Part shown: positions 47,039 to 58,900 of the stretch, in pieces
Position numbering within the stretch: position 1 is the first letter of the stretch
How the letters are laid out: every line of letters starts with the position of its first letter
Assembly (NCBI GenBank): GCA_023313575.1
Contig: JAJTTP010000003.1
Location: 2,480,001 to 2,544,000, forward strand
Length of the DNA stretch: 64,000 nt
Reading direction: 5' to 3'
Source: Eutypella sp. D-1
Taxonomy: Eukaryota > Ascomycota > Sordariomycetes > Xylariales > Diatrypaceae
Notes under the pieces: model-generated
What the model saw: the letters and a program-made list of their open reading frames with translations, nothing else
The model's database searches: none
What the model was told of the DNA's origin: nothing
Position numbers and translations under genes: made by a program

Positions 47039-48258
47039 ATGGCTTCCGGAGAACTGCCCCCTTCGTTGAAGGAATCCGTCGAGAACTCCAAGGTTGAGTA
47101 CCGCCGGCTCGGAAACAGCGGTCTGAGGATATCAGTGCCCGTCTTCGGTTGCATGAGTTTCGGTGACCCGGACTCTTTGAAATGGGCCATTAGCGAAGAA
47201 GAGGTGAGGTGTGCGCCAATTATGTAAGGACCAAGCTAACCCTTGGCTCGTAGGCTCTCCCGCTGCTCAAGGCCGCCTATGATAGGGGCCTGAACACCTG
47301 GGACACAGCCAACATGTACTCTGAGGGTGCCAGTGAGAAAATCATCGGCAAGGCCCTAAAGAAGTATAACATCCCGAGGGACAAGGTCGTCATCATGACC
47401 AAGTGCTTCTGGGGCACCGGAGAGGCGCCAGACGTACGCCTATTCCTGTACCGCGAGGCCGCGGGGCAGTCTAAGGACTACGTTAACCACTTCCGCCTGT
47501 CCCGCGCTGCCATTTTCAATCAGGTGAATAAGTCGCTGGAGCGCCTCGGCACCGACTATATCGACCTCCTGCAGATACACCGGTTTGACTCCGAGACACC
47601 AATCGAGGAGACAATGAAGGCTTTACATGATCTCGTTCAATCAGGGAAGGTTCGCTATATAGGGGCGAGCTCCATGTGGTAAGTAGCTGGTTTCAATCTG
47701 CCACCCTACGCTTTGCATTGCGTTTTGTACCTGCGATAGTTGCTAACCGTCAAGCACAGGGCCACCCAGTTCGCCCAAATGCAATTCGTCGCGGAGAAGA
47801 ACGGCTGGACCAAGTTCATCTCGATGCAGAACCATTATAACCTGCTCTACCGCGAGGAGGAGCGGGAGATGAACCGCTTCTGCAACGAGACGGGTGTGGG
47901 ACTGGTCCCCTGGGCCCCGCTCTGTCGCGGCCATCTAGCACGGCCACCACAGGTCTTCGGCACCACCAAGCGCAGCAGCGAGGAACAGAAGTCAACTATA
48001 GCAGTATCTCACGGCAAGGTAGAGCCGGACCTCACAATCATCGGCCGCGTCCAGGAGATTGCGGAGAAGCGGGGCTGGAAGATGAGCCACGTCGCCCTCG
48101 CCTGGATAAACAAGCGATGTTCCAGCCCCATCATCGGCTTCTCCAGTATCGATAGAATTGAGGAGGCCATCCAGGCCAGGGGCAAGGTTCTCACCGACGA
48201 GGAAGAGAAGTATCTAGAGGAGCTGTACCAGCCCAAGCCCATCGCCGGCCACGCTTAG
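47039..48258 (+). CDS. Aldo-keto reductase
   Basis: Exons 47039-47203, 47254-47678 and 47760-48258 give 362 residues (introns 50 and 81 nt). NADPH-dependent aldehyde/ketone reductase of the TIM-barrel superfamily. The catalytic tetrad is in place: D72 (in TWDTAN), Y77 (MYSEG), K105 (VIMTKC) and H164 (LLQIHRFD). NADPH-binding elements are [27 protein letters not shown] and the C-terminal [14 protein letters not shown]. It belongs with the yeast Ypl088w/aryl-alcohol-dehydrogenase-like group common in fungi rather than the beta-subunit group; the substrate is not predictable. The start at 47039 is favoured; an in-frame upstream ATG at 46982 would add 19 unconserved residues. Confidence 0.92.
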
Positions 48259-48851
48259 AGTTAGAAACTTGAAACAGCATTTGCCGCAGCATAGTTAAAT
48301 CGCAAGAAACCGCTTTCGTATCCCAGAATTAACAATATGAGGGCATGCTAGGCGAGAACTGATAAAGTGATGGCCCTTGATATACACAAGTTGTTGTTCC
48401 GTATACGTGTTATTATAATCCAAGGAGGCGATAACACTAAGTAGTGATATTCCCTAAGTAGACAATCAGTTAAATTGTCCGTGTGGTGATCGACGTAAGA
48501 TCCGTACTCTAAAGTCTGTTCTGATGAGCCGTGTCCGTATCGCGTATATGTGTAGTCAAGACACATACGCCGCAACCCACTTAGACGTAGTTATAGATAT
48601 GTCTATATCTATACTTCTCGGAAGTATCCCTCGCTAAGGTTCGGGTTCAGGGACTCTAATAATTGATGCGATGTCCTTCGAGCGAGCCAATTCATAGTAA
48701 CCTGAAAAATGCACCGAACTCTTTAGAATCGGACGTCTTAATGGTTTGGCGGGCATTTGGGCGGGCCACTTGGAATTCATAGCATAATACTGAATTTCAA
48801 ACGAGCCCGATCCCGCCCGGGCCGATCTGCGCAACAAGACAGCTGGCAAAC
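48259..48851. other. Intergenic stretch, nothing recognised
   Basis: 3' flank of the reductase gene and promoter of the secreted protein gene. Confidence 0.5.
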
Positions 48852-50048
48852 ATGCGTGCCATTATTCTCATCCTCGCCATTGCCGTTGGTACTGCTGCCT
48901 TGGCTCTTACAGTCCCTTGGATCACAGGTGGGCCACCGAGGAAGCCTGACCATGCGAAGGCGATGGTCAGCATGGAAGATAATTACGATGTAGATACATA
49001 CGAAGGTTATGATACAGGGGCGAATGAAGGCTATGAGTTGGACTATCACGGAAGTTACAACATAGATATGGAAGAGGGTTATAGCGCAGAAACGGAGGAA
49101 GGATATAGCGCCGGGCGCGAATACCCATCCAGGTACAGATACTGCCCCGAGTAGAGAAACACCCCTACACAATAGTGGCGAGCTCGGTCCAAGCAATAAT
49201 TAACAACAGCCCAGGGAATAATCACGACACGAGCAAGATTGACGAACCATGCGAATATGCGAGCTATGAAAATCGACAGCTGGTGATGGAATGTCTACGC
49301 AGGCATACCGTCAAACCAAGCACGGACCCAGACGTCGACAAGGGCGACGATAATAGTAAGAAAAATACTGGCGAGACGGACGACGACAACAAGGGAAATG
49401 TTGGCGATGGGAGTAATATCAAGGATAAGGAGAACAAGAAAACCACGACAGATGTGAATATAGGAAAAAAGCACATCGATTGGGGATGCGATGCATCGAT
49501 CCGAAAGACGCTGTCTGAGGCAATGCAAGAACTATGCACAGACACCTTCTGCGACGGAGGCAGCGAGTATACTCGAAAGGTGAAATGGACAGCCGGGAAA
49601 GGCTTCCCGGACGATAGGAAAATCAAAGTCAAAATCAAGGGCGCGTTCAAGGCCAAGAACTCCAAGAGCGCCTACACCGAGGCTCTCATGGCTTGCGTCA
49701 ACAACGACTCAGCTGTCCCGGATGAAAGAACCTGGGAGCGGGCCGGCTTCACTAGCGGCACTGGCAGTATGGGCAAGTGAAAAATGTTCCGGTTTCCAAC
49801 TATATCCACATCATCCGCTGGGAGGGCGACAACCAGCAGGATGAGATGATTGTGAATGTAGAGCTGGATACCAAGCTATCCGGTAAGCACACGTTGCCAC
49901 ATACCATTTCTGCGAGACCCCTGTGAATGACCAAGATATAGATGAGTTTCGCTTGGCTATTGACGTCCTTTATGCCATTGCGGATGCCATTTCGAAAGTC
50001 GGCGAAGGTTTGTTCGGTGCTGCGAAAGCCGTGTGCGATAGTCGATGA
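48852..50048 (+). pseudogene. Small secreted protein with EGY repeats, apparent one-base frameshift
   Basis: Best model: exons 48852-49132, 49183-49882 and 49942-50048. A signal peptide (MRAIILILAIAVGTAALA) is followed by a region with repeated EGY units in an acidic, tyrosine-rich context (residues about 45-90), then a K/D/N/T-rich linker. Next comes a more ordered cysteine-containing part (WGCDASIRKTLSEAM; LCTDTFCDGG), then YIHIIRWEGDNQQDEM, and after the 59-nt intron DEFRLAIDVLYAIADAIS. The first intron (50 nt) uses a weak GAG acceptor. Near 49771-49773 the frame closes (stop at 49778-49780) while coding-like sequence continues one frame away; one missing G in that GGG run would explain it. 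Total exon length is one short of a whole codon number, in agreement. I do not recognise the family. It could be an effector-like or cell-surface protein, either inactivated or mis-sequenced. Confidence 0.6.
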
Positions 50049-50845
50049 ATTGTGTAACGGGCACGGACTGCAAATACGTGTAAGAATAAAGCAAATAACC
50101 TTTCATTCATACTATGGCCACTACTTAACGCTGCGATACCAGTGGATATACGACCGTCCGCAAGTTAGTGAGTTAGTGGTATGCAGCAAGATGATGTAAA
50201 AAGAAAAAACTAGCTATAGGGTGCCCTGTGCCAGGGGATATAGCTATAGGGGCAAATAAGTGGGACCGCCACTGCAATGGTAGGCCTGACAAACCATTCA
50301 TATGTGGCTGCAATGATAGCATTAATTCGAGTCTGGAAGGGCGAGCCATCTCGCCCAAGCTGTGTCGTGCCATAAAACCTTACCAAGTTACCCAGGGTGA
50401 CCGATTATTATGGCGCTCTATATTCATTGTGGTAGAATTGACTCTCTGCCTACTCAGCGGGGACTGGAGATATCTGGCGTTCTTTCAATCATCAATGCGC
50501 GCCTTTGCATGACTCAGTTACACATCTGATATAATTACATCCGTCTTGTCGACCTGCCTCGAATTCGCCGTTCCTTCGACACGGCGATGTCTAGTAAATA
50601 TTAATCAAGGAGGTGCATAAGCGTTTTGACTCCCCCTATCAAAGGCCCACTATTAATGAATAAATACTTTCGAGCCAAATACGTAAGTAGCCAGGGGTTA
50701 GCGGGCGTACAGGATTACTACTCTAGTCTTACATTATTCCAGTACCGTTGCGTTGCACAGGGGGAAAATAAAATAATTTCTTCATAATTCACTAAACTAA
50801 ACATACATGCAACATAGCAAATTAGCCTTAGGATTGGGTGGGACA
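50049..50845. other. Convergent intergenic stretch, nothing recognised
   Basis: 3' flanks of the secreted-protein gene and the RGG-protein gene; AT-leaning toward 50750-50820. Confidence 0.5.
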
Positions 50846-52304
50846 TTAGGCCCGCGAGGAACCACATAGACCGCAATAGCCACAAGAGCCTGAGCACGCA
50901 GTGAAATCGTCGGATGTCTTCTCCTTCCACTCAAGAAGGGTATTACTGCCCGCTTCATTCAACACCTTGCCCCCTTCAATCGACCCCTCAGCGATCCATA
51001 AAGCCTTCACTTCCGGTGACAATGCATCGACAGCATCGGGCAATGTCTCGCGCACTTCCAGAGCGCTTTGTCCGTCATAGCGTAGCTCAATCTTTTGATG
51101 GGGTCCCTCGCGGAGGAGGTCAGAGACGCGATGCACAAGTGCAGCAAGCTTGGCTAGGTTTCTTCGATGATCTCTTTCCCATTCTTTCACCTTATCGCTA
51201 ATGTGGCGGGCTTCGATGTCATCAAATTGGCCCCTGTTGTGGTACGCGAGGATAATGTTTGGGATCTGGCGGGCCCACAGGCGTGGGAGTTGCTCCTCCA
51301 TAATGTCTTCATTCCTCTTCCAAGAGCTTCTCGTCTTGAGGTCGAAGAGGCGGTTTTGATCGACAAGGGAACCACCTGATCGAACAGTGAACCCGTGTGT
51401 CGCGATTGCCGAGTTACTCGCAGAAACCGATGATTCTTGGAGCGATTCTATGAGCTCAGGGATAGAATCTACGTGTTTCTTGTTCGAAGTTTCGAAATGC
51501 GCATCGGGCTTCTTCCCTTTTCCCGAATCGGGCTCTTTTATATAGCCATCTGCACCAGACCGGACGAGGAACCGGAGTCCACCGAAGCTATAGCGGATAA
51601 TCCTCTCATGACAGTCGGAACTCTTCACATCCGCATCCCAAGTAGTATAAGCCTCCGGGAAGGTGTGCCCGAAGCCGCGGACATCGGGAATCAGCTCCGT
51701 TGGGGAGTTCTCCCGTCGAGTGAAAAACACGGTTTCGCCTATCCTCTCCACCAAGGTTCGGAAGGGCTTGTCATAGTGTCTGACGAACCTTAGGAGGTTT
51801 CCGAGGCTGCTCCCACACGCGACGACATCTACTTGCCCCTGCTTGAAGAGATCCGGCGACGCCTTGAGGCTGGCAACGATGCCTGGTTCAAGGGGATGCT
51901 TGGGGAAACGGGCAGCATTCTTGTCTCTGTAGTATTCACCGCCGTCAGGTTTGAGTTGAATTGGATCACGAAGTGGTGTCCATCGTGGTGGTCGGCCTGC
52001 ACTCCAGTTAGATCTAGAGGTTAATGCCGAATGGTTATGCAGTCTTACCGGGTACTAAGATGGTAGGCTCGCGGGTCCTGAGCCAGCTATATGAAGCGAC
52101 AGGAGAACAGTCTGATATCACGGCCTTCTCGTTGAGTGTTTCTGCTATCTCATCGAGATCATCTACCCTCAATTCCTTGATAAGGGCTCCAAGGGGTGGT
52201 GAAGGTATGACTACCGGTGTCGCTGTGGTCCTCCAGTTGGTGCCGCCTCTTCCACGCATAGGAACTCTGCCACGACCTCTACCACGCCAATCGCGCTGGT
52301 ACAT
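50846..52304 (-). CDS. RGG-leading fungal protein of the family often labelled 'geranylgeranyl pyrophosphate synthetase'
   Basis: Exons (minus strand) 52304-52049 and 51996-50846, intron 52 nt, give 468 residues. The N-terminus is an RG/RGG tract (RGRGRGRVPMRGRGG), typical of RNA-associated proteins. The conserved core follows: SDCSPVASYSWL, PTILVPG formed up to the intron, RDKNAARFPKHPLEPG, VVACGSSLGNLLRFVR, SPTELIPDVRGFGHTFPEAY, and RYSFGGLRFLVRSGADGY. Database entries for this family often carry a polyprenyl-synthase name, but no DDxxD prenyl-diphosphate motif is visible here, so that name is very likely wrong. The C-terminus is cysteine-rich (ACSGSCGYCGLCG). Its true activity is unknown to me; the RGG start hints at RNA. 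It is divergent to the helicase-AAA gene. Confidence 0.8.
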
Positions 52305-52997
52305 TGTAGAAAGTAGTGATAGTGTGACCGCCCTAACAAGTGGGTTGGTTTGGGGAAATGCTACTCAATACGATATAATAGGGCAACCTTGGGGTTTCGC
52401 GGGGTATTAATGAAATCGCTTGATCCTTTTTCTTTCTCAATATATGTATTTTCTTTGGGTCACGGCGAAAATGTGGCAGGCTTGGTGAAATGACTGGTCG
52501 AGAACATCCCAGATATATCGCATTTGCGCGGTCGGGAGCGGATATATACATGCTCAGCCGGCCTACCCTCCAAGATGGAAGGAATACCATACGTGCGCAA
52601 ACAACATGACTCAGGCACAAGGATAGGACCAGCGTTGCTGCCTTGGTGCAACCAAATCGGTCTTTTCCGTTTTGCGCATCGGCGATGGTCAACACTCTTT
52701 GAAACAATCCAATCAGAGGGGGACTATGTGGCGCTGATTCGGATGTGGGAGGCCCATCACTGTGCGACAGGCCAATGACTTGCTACCCGTGTATCAAATG
52801 GATATTCCACGGAATTCCAGTGTTGTCGAGAGAATTGGAGGCCCATGCTTCTTTCCTTTCATTCTAGATACAAGATGTATACTTATTTGGATCAGACTGT
52901 CACAACCATCCAGCATAACCATCCTGCGCCGCCATCTGTCACAACGACCCAGCGTCAATGTGCAAGTAGCTCATCTAGCGATCGCTTCATTGTCAAC
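52305..52997. promoter_or_regulatory. Shared divergent promoter region
   Basis: About 0.7 kb between the start of the RGG-protein gene (minus) and the chosen start of the helicase-AAA gene (plus). No TATA box or known operator was recognised. An in-frame ATG at 52845 could lengthen the helicase protein by 51 poorly ordered residues. Confidence 0.45.
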
Positions 52998-55900
52998 ATG
53001 GCCCCAAGACCAGAGCTCGATGCTCGCGCTGGAAAGCTTCGCAAGCTATTCCGGGATGCCCTGAGAGGTGATCGCAAGCTCACTGGCACAAATGATGCCA
53101 GGCTCTTCATAGAAGCCGTCCGGACCCACGAGTCGCCGGCGCTTTGTGTTGAGATGCTCGTTACTAGCGCAAACGGCCTCGAAGTTATGCGAAACAGTGT
53201 CAGAGCGGATCTGTCGCTCTCGTTTCTCCAGTCACAGATTGTGGGCTTGCTTTCGTTCCTATCGACACCGGGAATTAAGGCTCTTGCAGAAGGCCACTTT
53301 CTTAGTCGCATACTACACGTCATTGTGAATCCGCCCACTGTTTGGGATTCCCTCGTGCTACATTTCATGAACGGGAGGCTAGATGAACAATCATGTCTCC
53401 CATTTGCGTGGCTTACCCATGAACTTCTTACAACCAACCAGGAGTCTGAGTTTGATATCCTTACACAGGCTCGCACTATTCTCCAGGATGGAAGGCTTTC
53501 ACAATCGACGACACACGCTACTCGTGAACTGGCTTACAAGATCGAGAAGGTCTTGCAGTTAAAAACCGCATATTTACCACAAGACGCGGAATCTTCACCA
53601 GGTGGACGACACGATAATGACTCAGCGGACTTCCGAGAGATCGCAATCTATCCTACTGCCGACGAGCTTCTATCTGACGAGAGGCCATTCTATAGACGGT
53701 CCCATGAGATATTCGAGCTTCCACCATCTGAGCGAGCAGCCAATCACCTGGATAACCAATTCCGTCTACTCAGAGAGGATATGCTAGGAGAGCTCCGAGA
53801 AGGCCTAAAAGCTGCCGTGGGGAAGAAACCCAGAAGGCGAGCCAACGTGGTTTTAAGATCCATTGTCGCCGTTCGGATTGAGATGGGTGATGCGAAACGT
53901 GGGAAGATGAGTTCTCTTGCCGTCACCTGTAGGGGAGGGCTCGAGGAACTAGGAAAGAAGCAAGTCAAGAAACGCCGCAGATTTCTCATTGAGAACAGTA
54001 CCTATCTGAAACACAGAGCGTTCGGGGCCCTGTTCCAGGGAACCGAAGTATATGGTTTCGCTTCTATTGACCGAGATCTTGACCTGCTTTGTGAACAGCC
54101 ACCTGTAGTCTGCCTTCAGTTCACCGATAGTAAGGCTTTGGAAAAGACCTTGCTCTTCCTGAAGTACGGCGATCAGATCAACTTTATACTCGTCGATACC
54201 CCTGTTTTCGCCTATGAGCCTATTCTCAGCCAACTAAAGACTATGACAGAGCTTCCACTTCAAGATGTCATTCTGGATGTGGACGCTTCTCATCAAACTG
54301 GCAACAACCCCAACTCGCTGGAATTACCCGAAGCTCTACAACAACTCGTCCTAGAGCTCCGTTCACCGGCAGATGTTCATCATTCAACTAGCGCGAAAAA
54401 GTTATCGAAGGGTATGGATCCATCCCAGCTTGAAGCTATGCTGTGTGCCCTCAGCCAGCGGGTCAGCGCCATACAAGGACCACCCGGTATGTTCCTTTGA
54501 CTTTGACAAGAAGAGAATGGCTTGCTAATGATAAACCCTAGGTACCGGGAAATCCTTTACAGGTGCTCGAATCGTCAAAGCTCTCTTGCGACACTCCGAA
54601 CTCAGAGTTATGGTCATCACTTACACGAATCATGCCTTGGATCAGTTCTTGGAAGAACTTCTGGATGCTGGGATACCAGGACCGGATATGATCAGACTGG
54701 GATCGAAGTGCACGGATCGGACTTCTTCACTACAAATGCCCCGGCAACACAGGCCTGGCACTGAGTGCTGGAAGGCCATCAATTCACGGCGGGAAGAGCA
54801 GACCCAAGTTCGGGAACAGATTGAAGATGCTTTCGAGGAATATGATGCCTCCTCGTATTCTTTCCCGGACATCATGGAGTTCTTAGAGTTTGCCGAAGGC
54901 TATAGTATCTTCCACGATGCATTCACCTTGCCTACCTCCAACCGGGAGCAGCAATGGAAGCGGGTAGGGAAAAGGGGGAAAGAAGTAACACCGGATTACC
55001 TTTTTAACCGTTGGAAGAAAGGTGACAACCCTGGTATCTTCACAAAGGATGTCCCGACGGAGCTGGAACAGGTGTGGGATATGGCAGCACCGCTGAGACA
55101 GGAATACTTTGCCAAGTGGGTCAAGGCCATGATCGAGGAGAAGGTGGTGAGGGTTGGGGCGCTCGCCGAGGAATTCAACATACACCAAGAGGCCATAGAC
55201 GGCCTCTTCAATACCGGAAAAGGGGAGCTCCTTCGTACGAAGCGAGTCATCGCATGTACAACGACTGCGGCTGCAATGCAGCAAAAGATTATTCGAACCG
55301 CGAACCCAGATGTTATCCTGGTGGAAGAGGCGGGCGAGATACTGGAAAGCCACGTACTTTCGGCATTGGCACCATCCGTCAAACAACTCATACTGATTGG
55401 AGACCACAAACAGCTCCGACCCAAGGTCAACAATTATGCCTTGACTGTAAGGAAGGAGGACGGCTATGACCTAGACGTGTCGCTGTTCGAGAGACTGGTT
55501 AAACAAGGATTTAATTTCTCGACATTGAAGAAGCAGCACCGAATGCATCCAGACATCTCGCGTTTCCCCCGAGCACTCACATATCCAGAACTTGAAGATG
55601 ATCCTAAGACCAGCGATCGTCCTACAATTGACAGCCTGCAAAGTCGAGTCGTCTTCGTAAACCACGAGCATCCCGAGACCGAGCAGCAAGGCCTTTCTGA
55701 CAGGCGTGATGCTGACGTGAAGACTAGCAAGCAGAATGACTTCGAGGCGCTCATGGTCCTGAAGATGGTGAAGTATCTCGCCCAACAGGGTTATGGTACG
55801 GATAAGATGGTGGTTTTGACGCCATACTTGGGCCAGCTCCGTCTCCTTCGGCAAAGGCTCGAGACCGAGAATGACCCCATTTTGAACGATCTGGATGCAT

Positions 55901-58900
55901 CGGAGCTGATCCAAGCTGGCCTCATGACGCAAGCGGCGTCGAAGGTGGGAAGAAGGCCGTTGCGCATATCTACGATTGGTAAGATATATCACTCCTAGTT
56001 CGCGAGGACGATAACCGCTTACATGTTCTGAAGATAACTACCAAGGTGAAGAAAGTGACATCGTCATCGCATCTCTGACCAGAAGCAACGATCGCGGAGA
56101 CATTGGCTTCATGCGCGAGCCAGAGCGTCTCAATGTCCTTATTACACGTGCAAGAAACTGTCTCATTATGATAGGAAATATGGACACGTTTATGGAAAGC
56201 AAGAGGGGAAAGGAGACGTGGGTACCGTTCCTCGAGCTTCTTAAGGAGCGCAGTCTTCTTTACGACGGCTTTCCCGTTCGATGCGAGCGCCACCCCGAGA
56301 AGGCGGCAATACTGCAGGCACCAGAAGAGTTTGATCGGCATTGTCCTGACGGTGGATGCGAAGAGCCCTGGTGAGTTTTCCGCTCACATTGCTTAATGCG
56401 TTAATTAGAGCTGACTTTCTGGCAGTGGTGCCATACTCAACTGTGGCCAGCACAAATGCAAGAGACGATGCCATCGTGTATCTGATCACAGCCAGATCGA
56501 ATGCACGACGCTACTCGAGAAGACGTGCGACAGACAGCATAGTGTCAGGATCGAGTGTCGCAGGAAGGCAGACACCTGTCGTAAATGTATCGAGGAAGAC
56601 AAAGCTCTGGAGAGACGCGTGAAGAGAGATTTCGAGCTGGAAAAGAAACGCAGACTGCTACAGGAGGCTTATAACAAGCAGCTTGCAGGTATACAAGATG
56701 ACATAGACCACCAGCGCCTCATTATGAAGATGATGGCGGAAGAAGAAGACCAGAAGAAAGCCATCGCGAAGCAACAGGGAGAGCTCGAGGGGCTGAAAGA
56801 TACCACGGCCAGGCTATCACAGGCGAAAAAGAAACAAGCAAGCCCCAGCAACCAACCGCTACAGGAGACGAAGGAGAAGCAGCCTAAGCCGAATATCGAC
56901 GAAAGCTCCCTGAAGGGTGCCCAGAAGGAGTGGGTGAACTACAAGAAATCTGAGGGTGTACAAAACCAAATACTTGACGAATTGATGGAGATGATCGGCC
57001 TTGAGGAGGTTAAACAGGCATTTCTCGAGACGAAGGCGAAAGTCGACACGAAGGTGCGCCAGAACGTACCGTTGACGAGCGAGAGGTTCAATTGTTCACT
57101 TCTTGGCAATCCTGGTACCGGTAAGTGCACCGCAACCTGGTCTTTATCGACGAGAATTACTAGCTAATAGCCACCTTCTACTCAGGTAAAACCACGGTGG
57201 CGCGATTATACGCCAAGTTCCTAACCTCAGTCGGGGTGCTGCCAGGCTGCCGCTTCGAAGAGACTACTGGATCGAAGCTCGCGAATATGGGTGTCACAGG
57301 ATGCCAGAAGCTCATCGACGACATGCTGAACGATGCGGGCGGCGTCATATTCATTGATGAGGCATATCAGCTCACGTCTGGAAATAGCTTCGGCGGCGGC
57401 GGGGTGCTCGATTTCCTGCTCCCTGAGGTTGAAAACCTGACGGGAAAAATCGTCTTCGTCCTGGCCGGTTACAACAAGCAGATGGAGAGCTTCTTCGCGC
57501 ACAATCCAGGTCTTCCGAGTCGGTTCCCGATCGAGATGAAGTTCGCAGACTACACCGATGACGAGCTGCTGAAGATCCTTGGCCTTAAGATCTCAAAGCA
57601 GTACCGTGACACAATGAAGTGTGAGGATGGGCTGGAGGGCCTGTACTGCCGCATCGTAGCACGAAGGGTCGGCCGCGGCCGCGGCCGCGAAGGGTTCGGC
57701 AACGCCAGGACCATCGAGAACACGCTGGCGAGTATCACACAACGCCAAGCTACGCGGCTTACCAGGCAACGTCGCTCAGGGGATAAGCCCGACGACCTCT
57801 TGCTGACGAAAGAGGACCTCATAGGGCCCAAGCCATCCGAAGCCCTCGCTAAATCCGTTGGGTGGCGAAAACTCACAGAGCTCATCGGGCTCGGATCCGT
57901 GAAGCAGGCTGTCAAGGCGCTCCTCGCCAGCGTCGAGCAAAACTATGAACGCGAGCTCGCTGAGCAGGCCCCGATTGAATACTCCTTGAACAAGGTCTTT
58001 CTCGGAAATCCCGGTACGGGAAAGACGACTGTGGCCAAGCTGTACGGCCAGATCCTGGTCGACCTAGCCCTACTCTCTAAAGGTGAAGGTGGGTAATACA
58101 AACCACTGTAGAAGACCATCAGGAGCCATGCTGACAATACTCATTAGTCATTGTCAAGAACCCGTCGGACTTTGTTGGGTCGGCATTAGGCCAATCCGAG
58201 CAGCAGACCAAGGGAATTTTGGCTTCATGTCTAGGAAAAGTGCTCGTCATTGATGAGGCCTACGGTCTGTATGGCGGCGGTGGTCACCAGGGCTCGACGG
58301 TGGATCCTTATAAAACATCAGTCATCGATACCATTGTGGCCGAGGTACAAAGTGTGCCCGGAGACGACCGTTGCGTGCTGCTCCTAGGGTACAAAGAACA
58401 GCTGGAGACCATGTTCCAGAATGTCAACCCCGGCCTGAGCAGACGATTTCCCATCGCGTCGGCCTTCGAATTCCAGGACTTTGACGACGTCGAACTGAAA
58501 CAGATCCTGGACCTGAAGCTTAACCAGCAAGGCTTCAAAGCCACGGGTCAGGCCAAAGACGTGGCGATGGAGATGTTAGGGCGTGCGCGCAACCGCCCGA
58601 ACTTTGGAAACGCCGGAGAGATCGATATAATACTGGACGCGACCAAGGCGAGGCACCAGGGCAGGTGGTCGCGCGGACAGGCCAGGTCGGCCGACACGTT
58701 CGAGGCGGTGGACTTCGACGAGAAGTTCAACCGCGGACAGAGCTCGGAGACGGATGTCCGGAAGCTGTTCGAGGGGACGGTCGGCGCTGAGGATGTCATC
58801 GACCTGCTTCTCGGGTACCAGCAAACCGTGCGGAGGATGAAAACCCTTGGCATGGACCCCAAGGAAAATATCCCCTTCAACTTCCTGTTCAGGGGCCCGC

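Noticed and set aside
49175..49780. A separate 201-codon gene starting at a GTG-like codon
   Set aside because: It lacks an ATG start and its content continues the upstream secreted protein through a short intron; treated as exon 2 of that gene.
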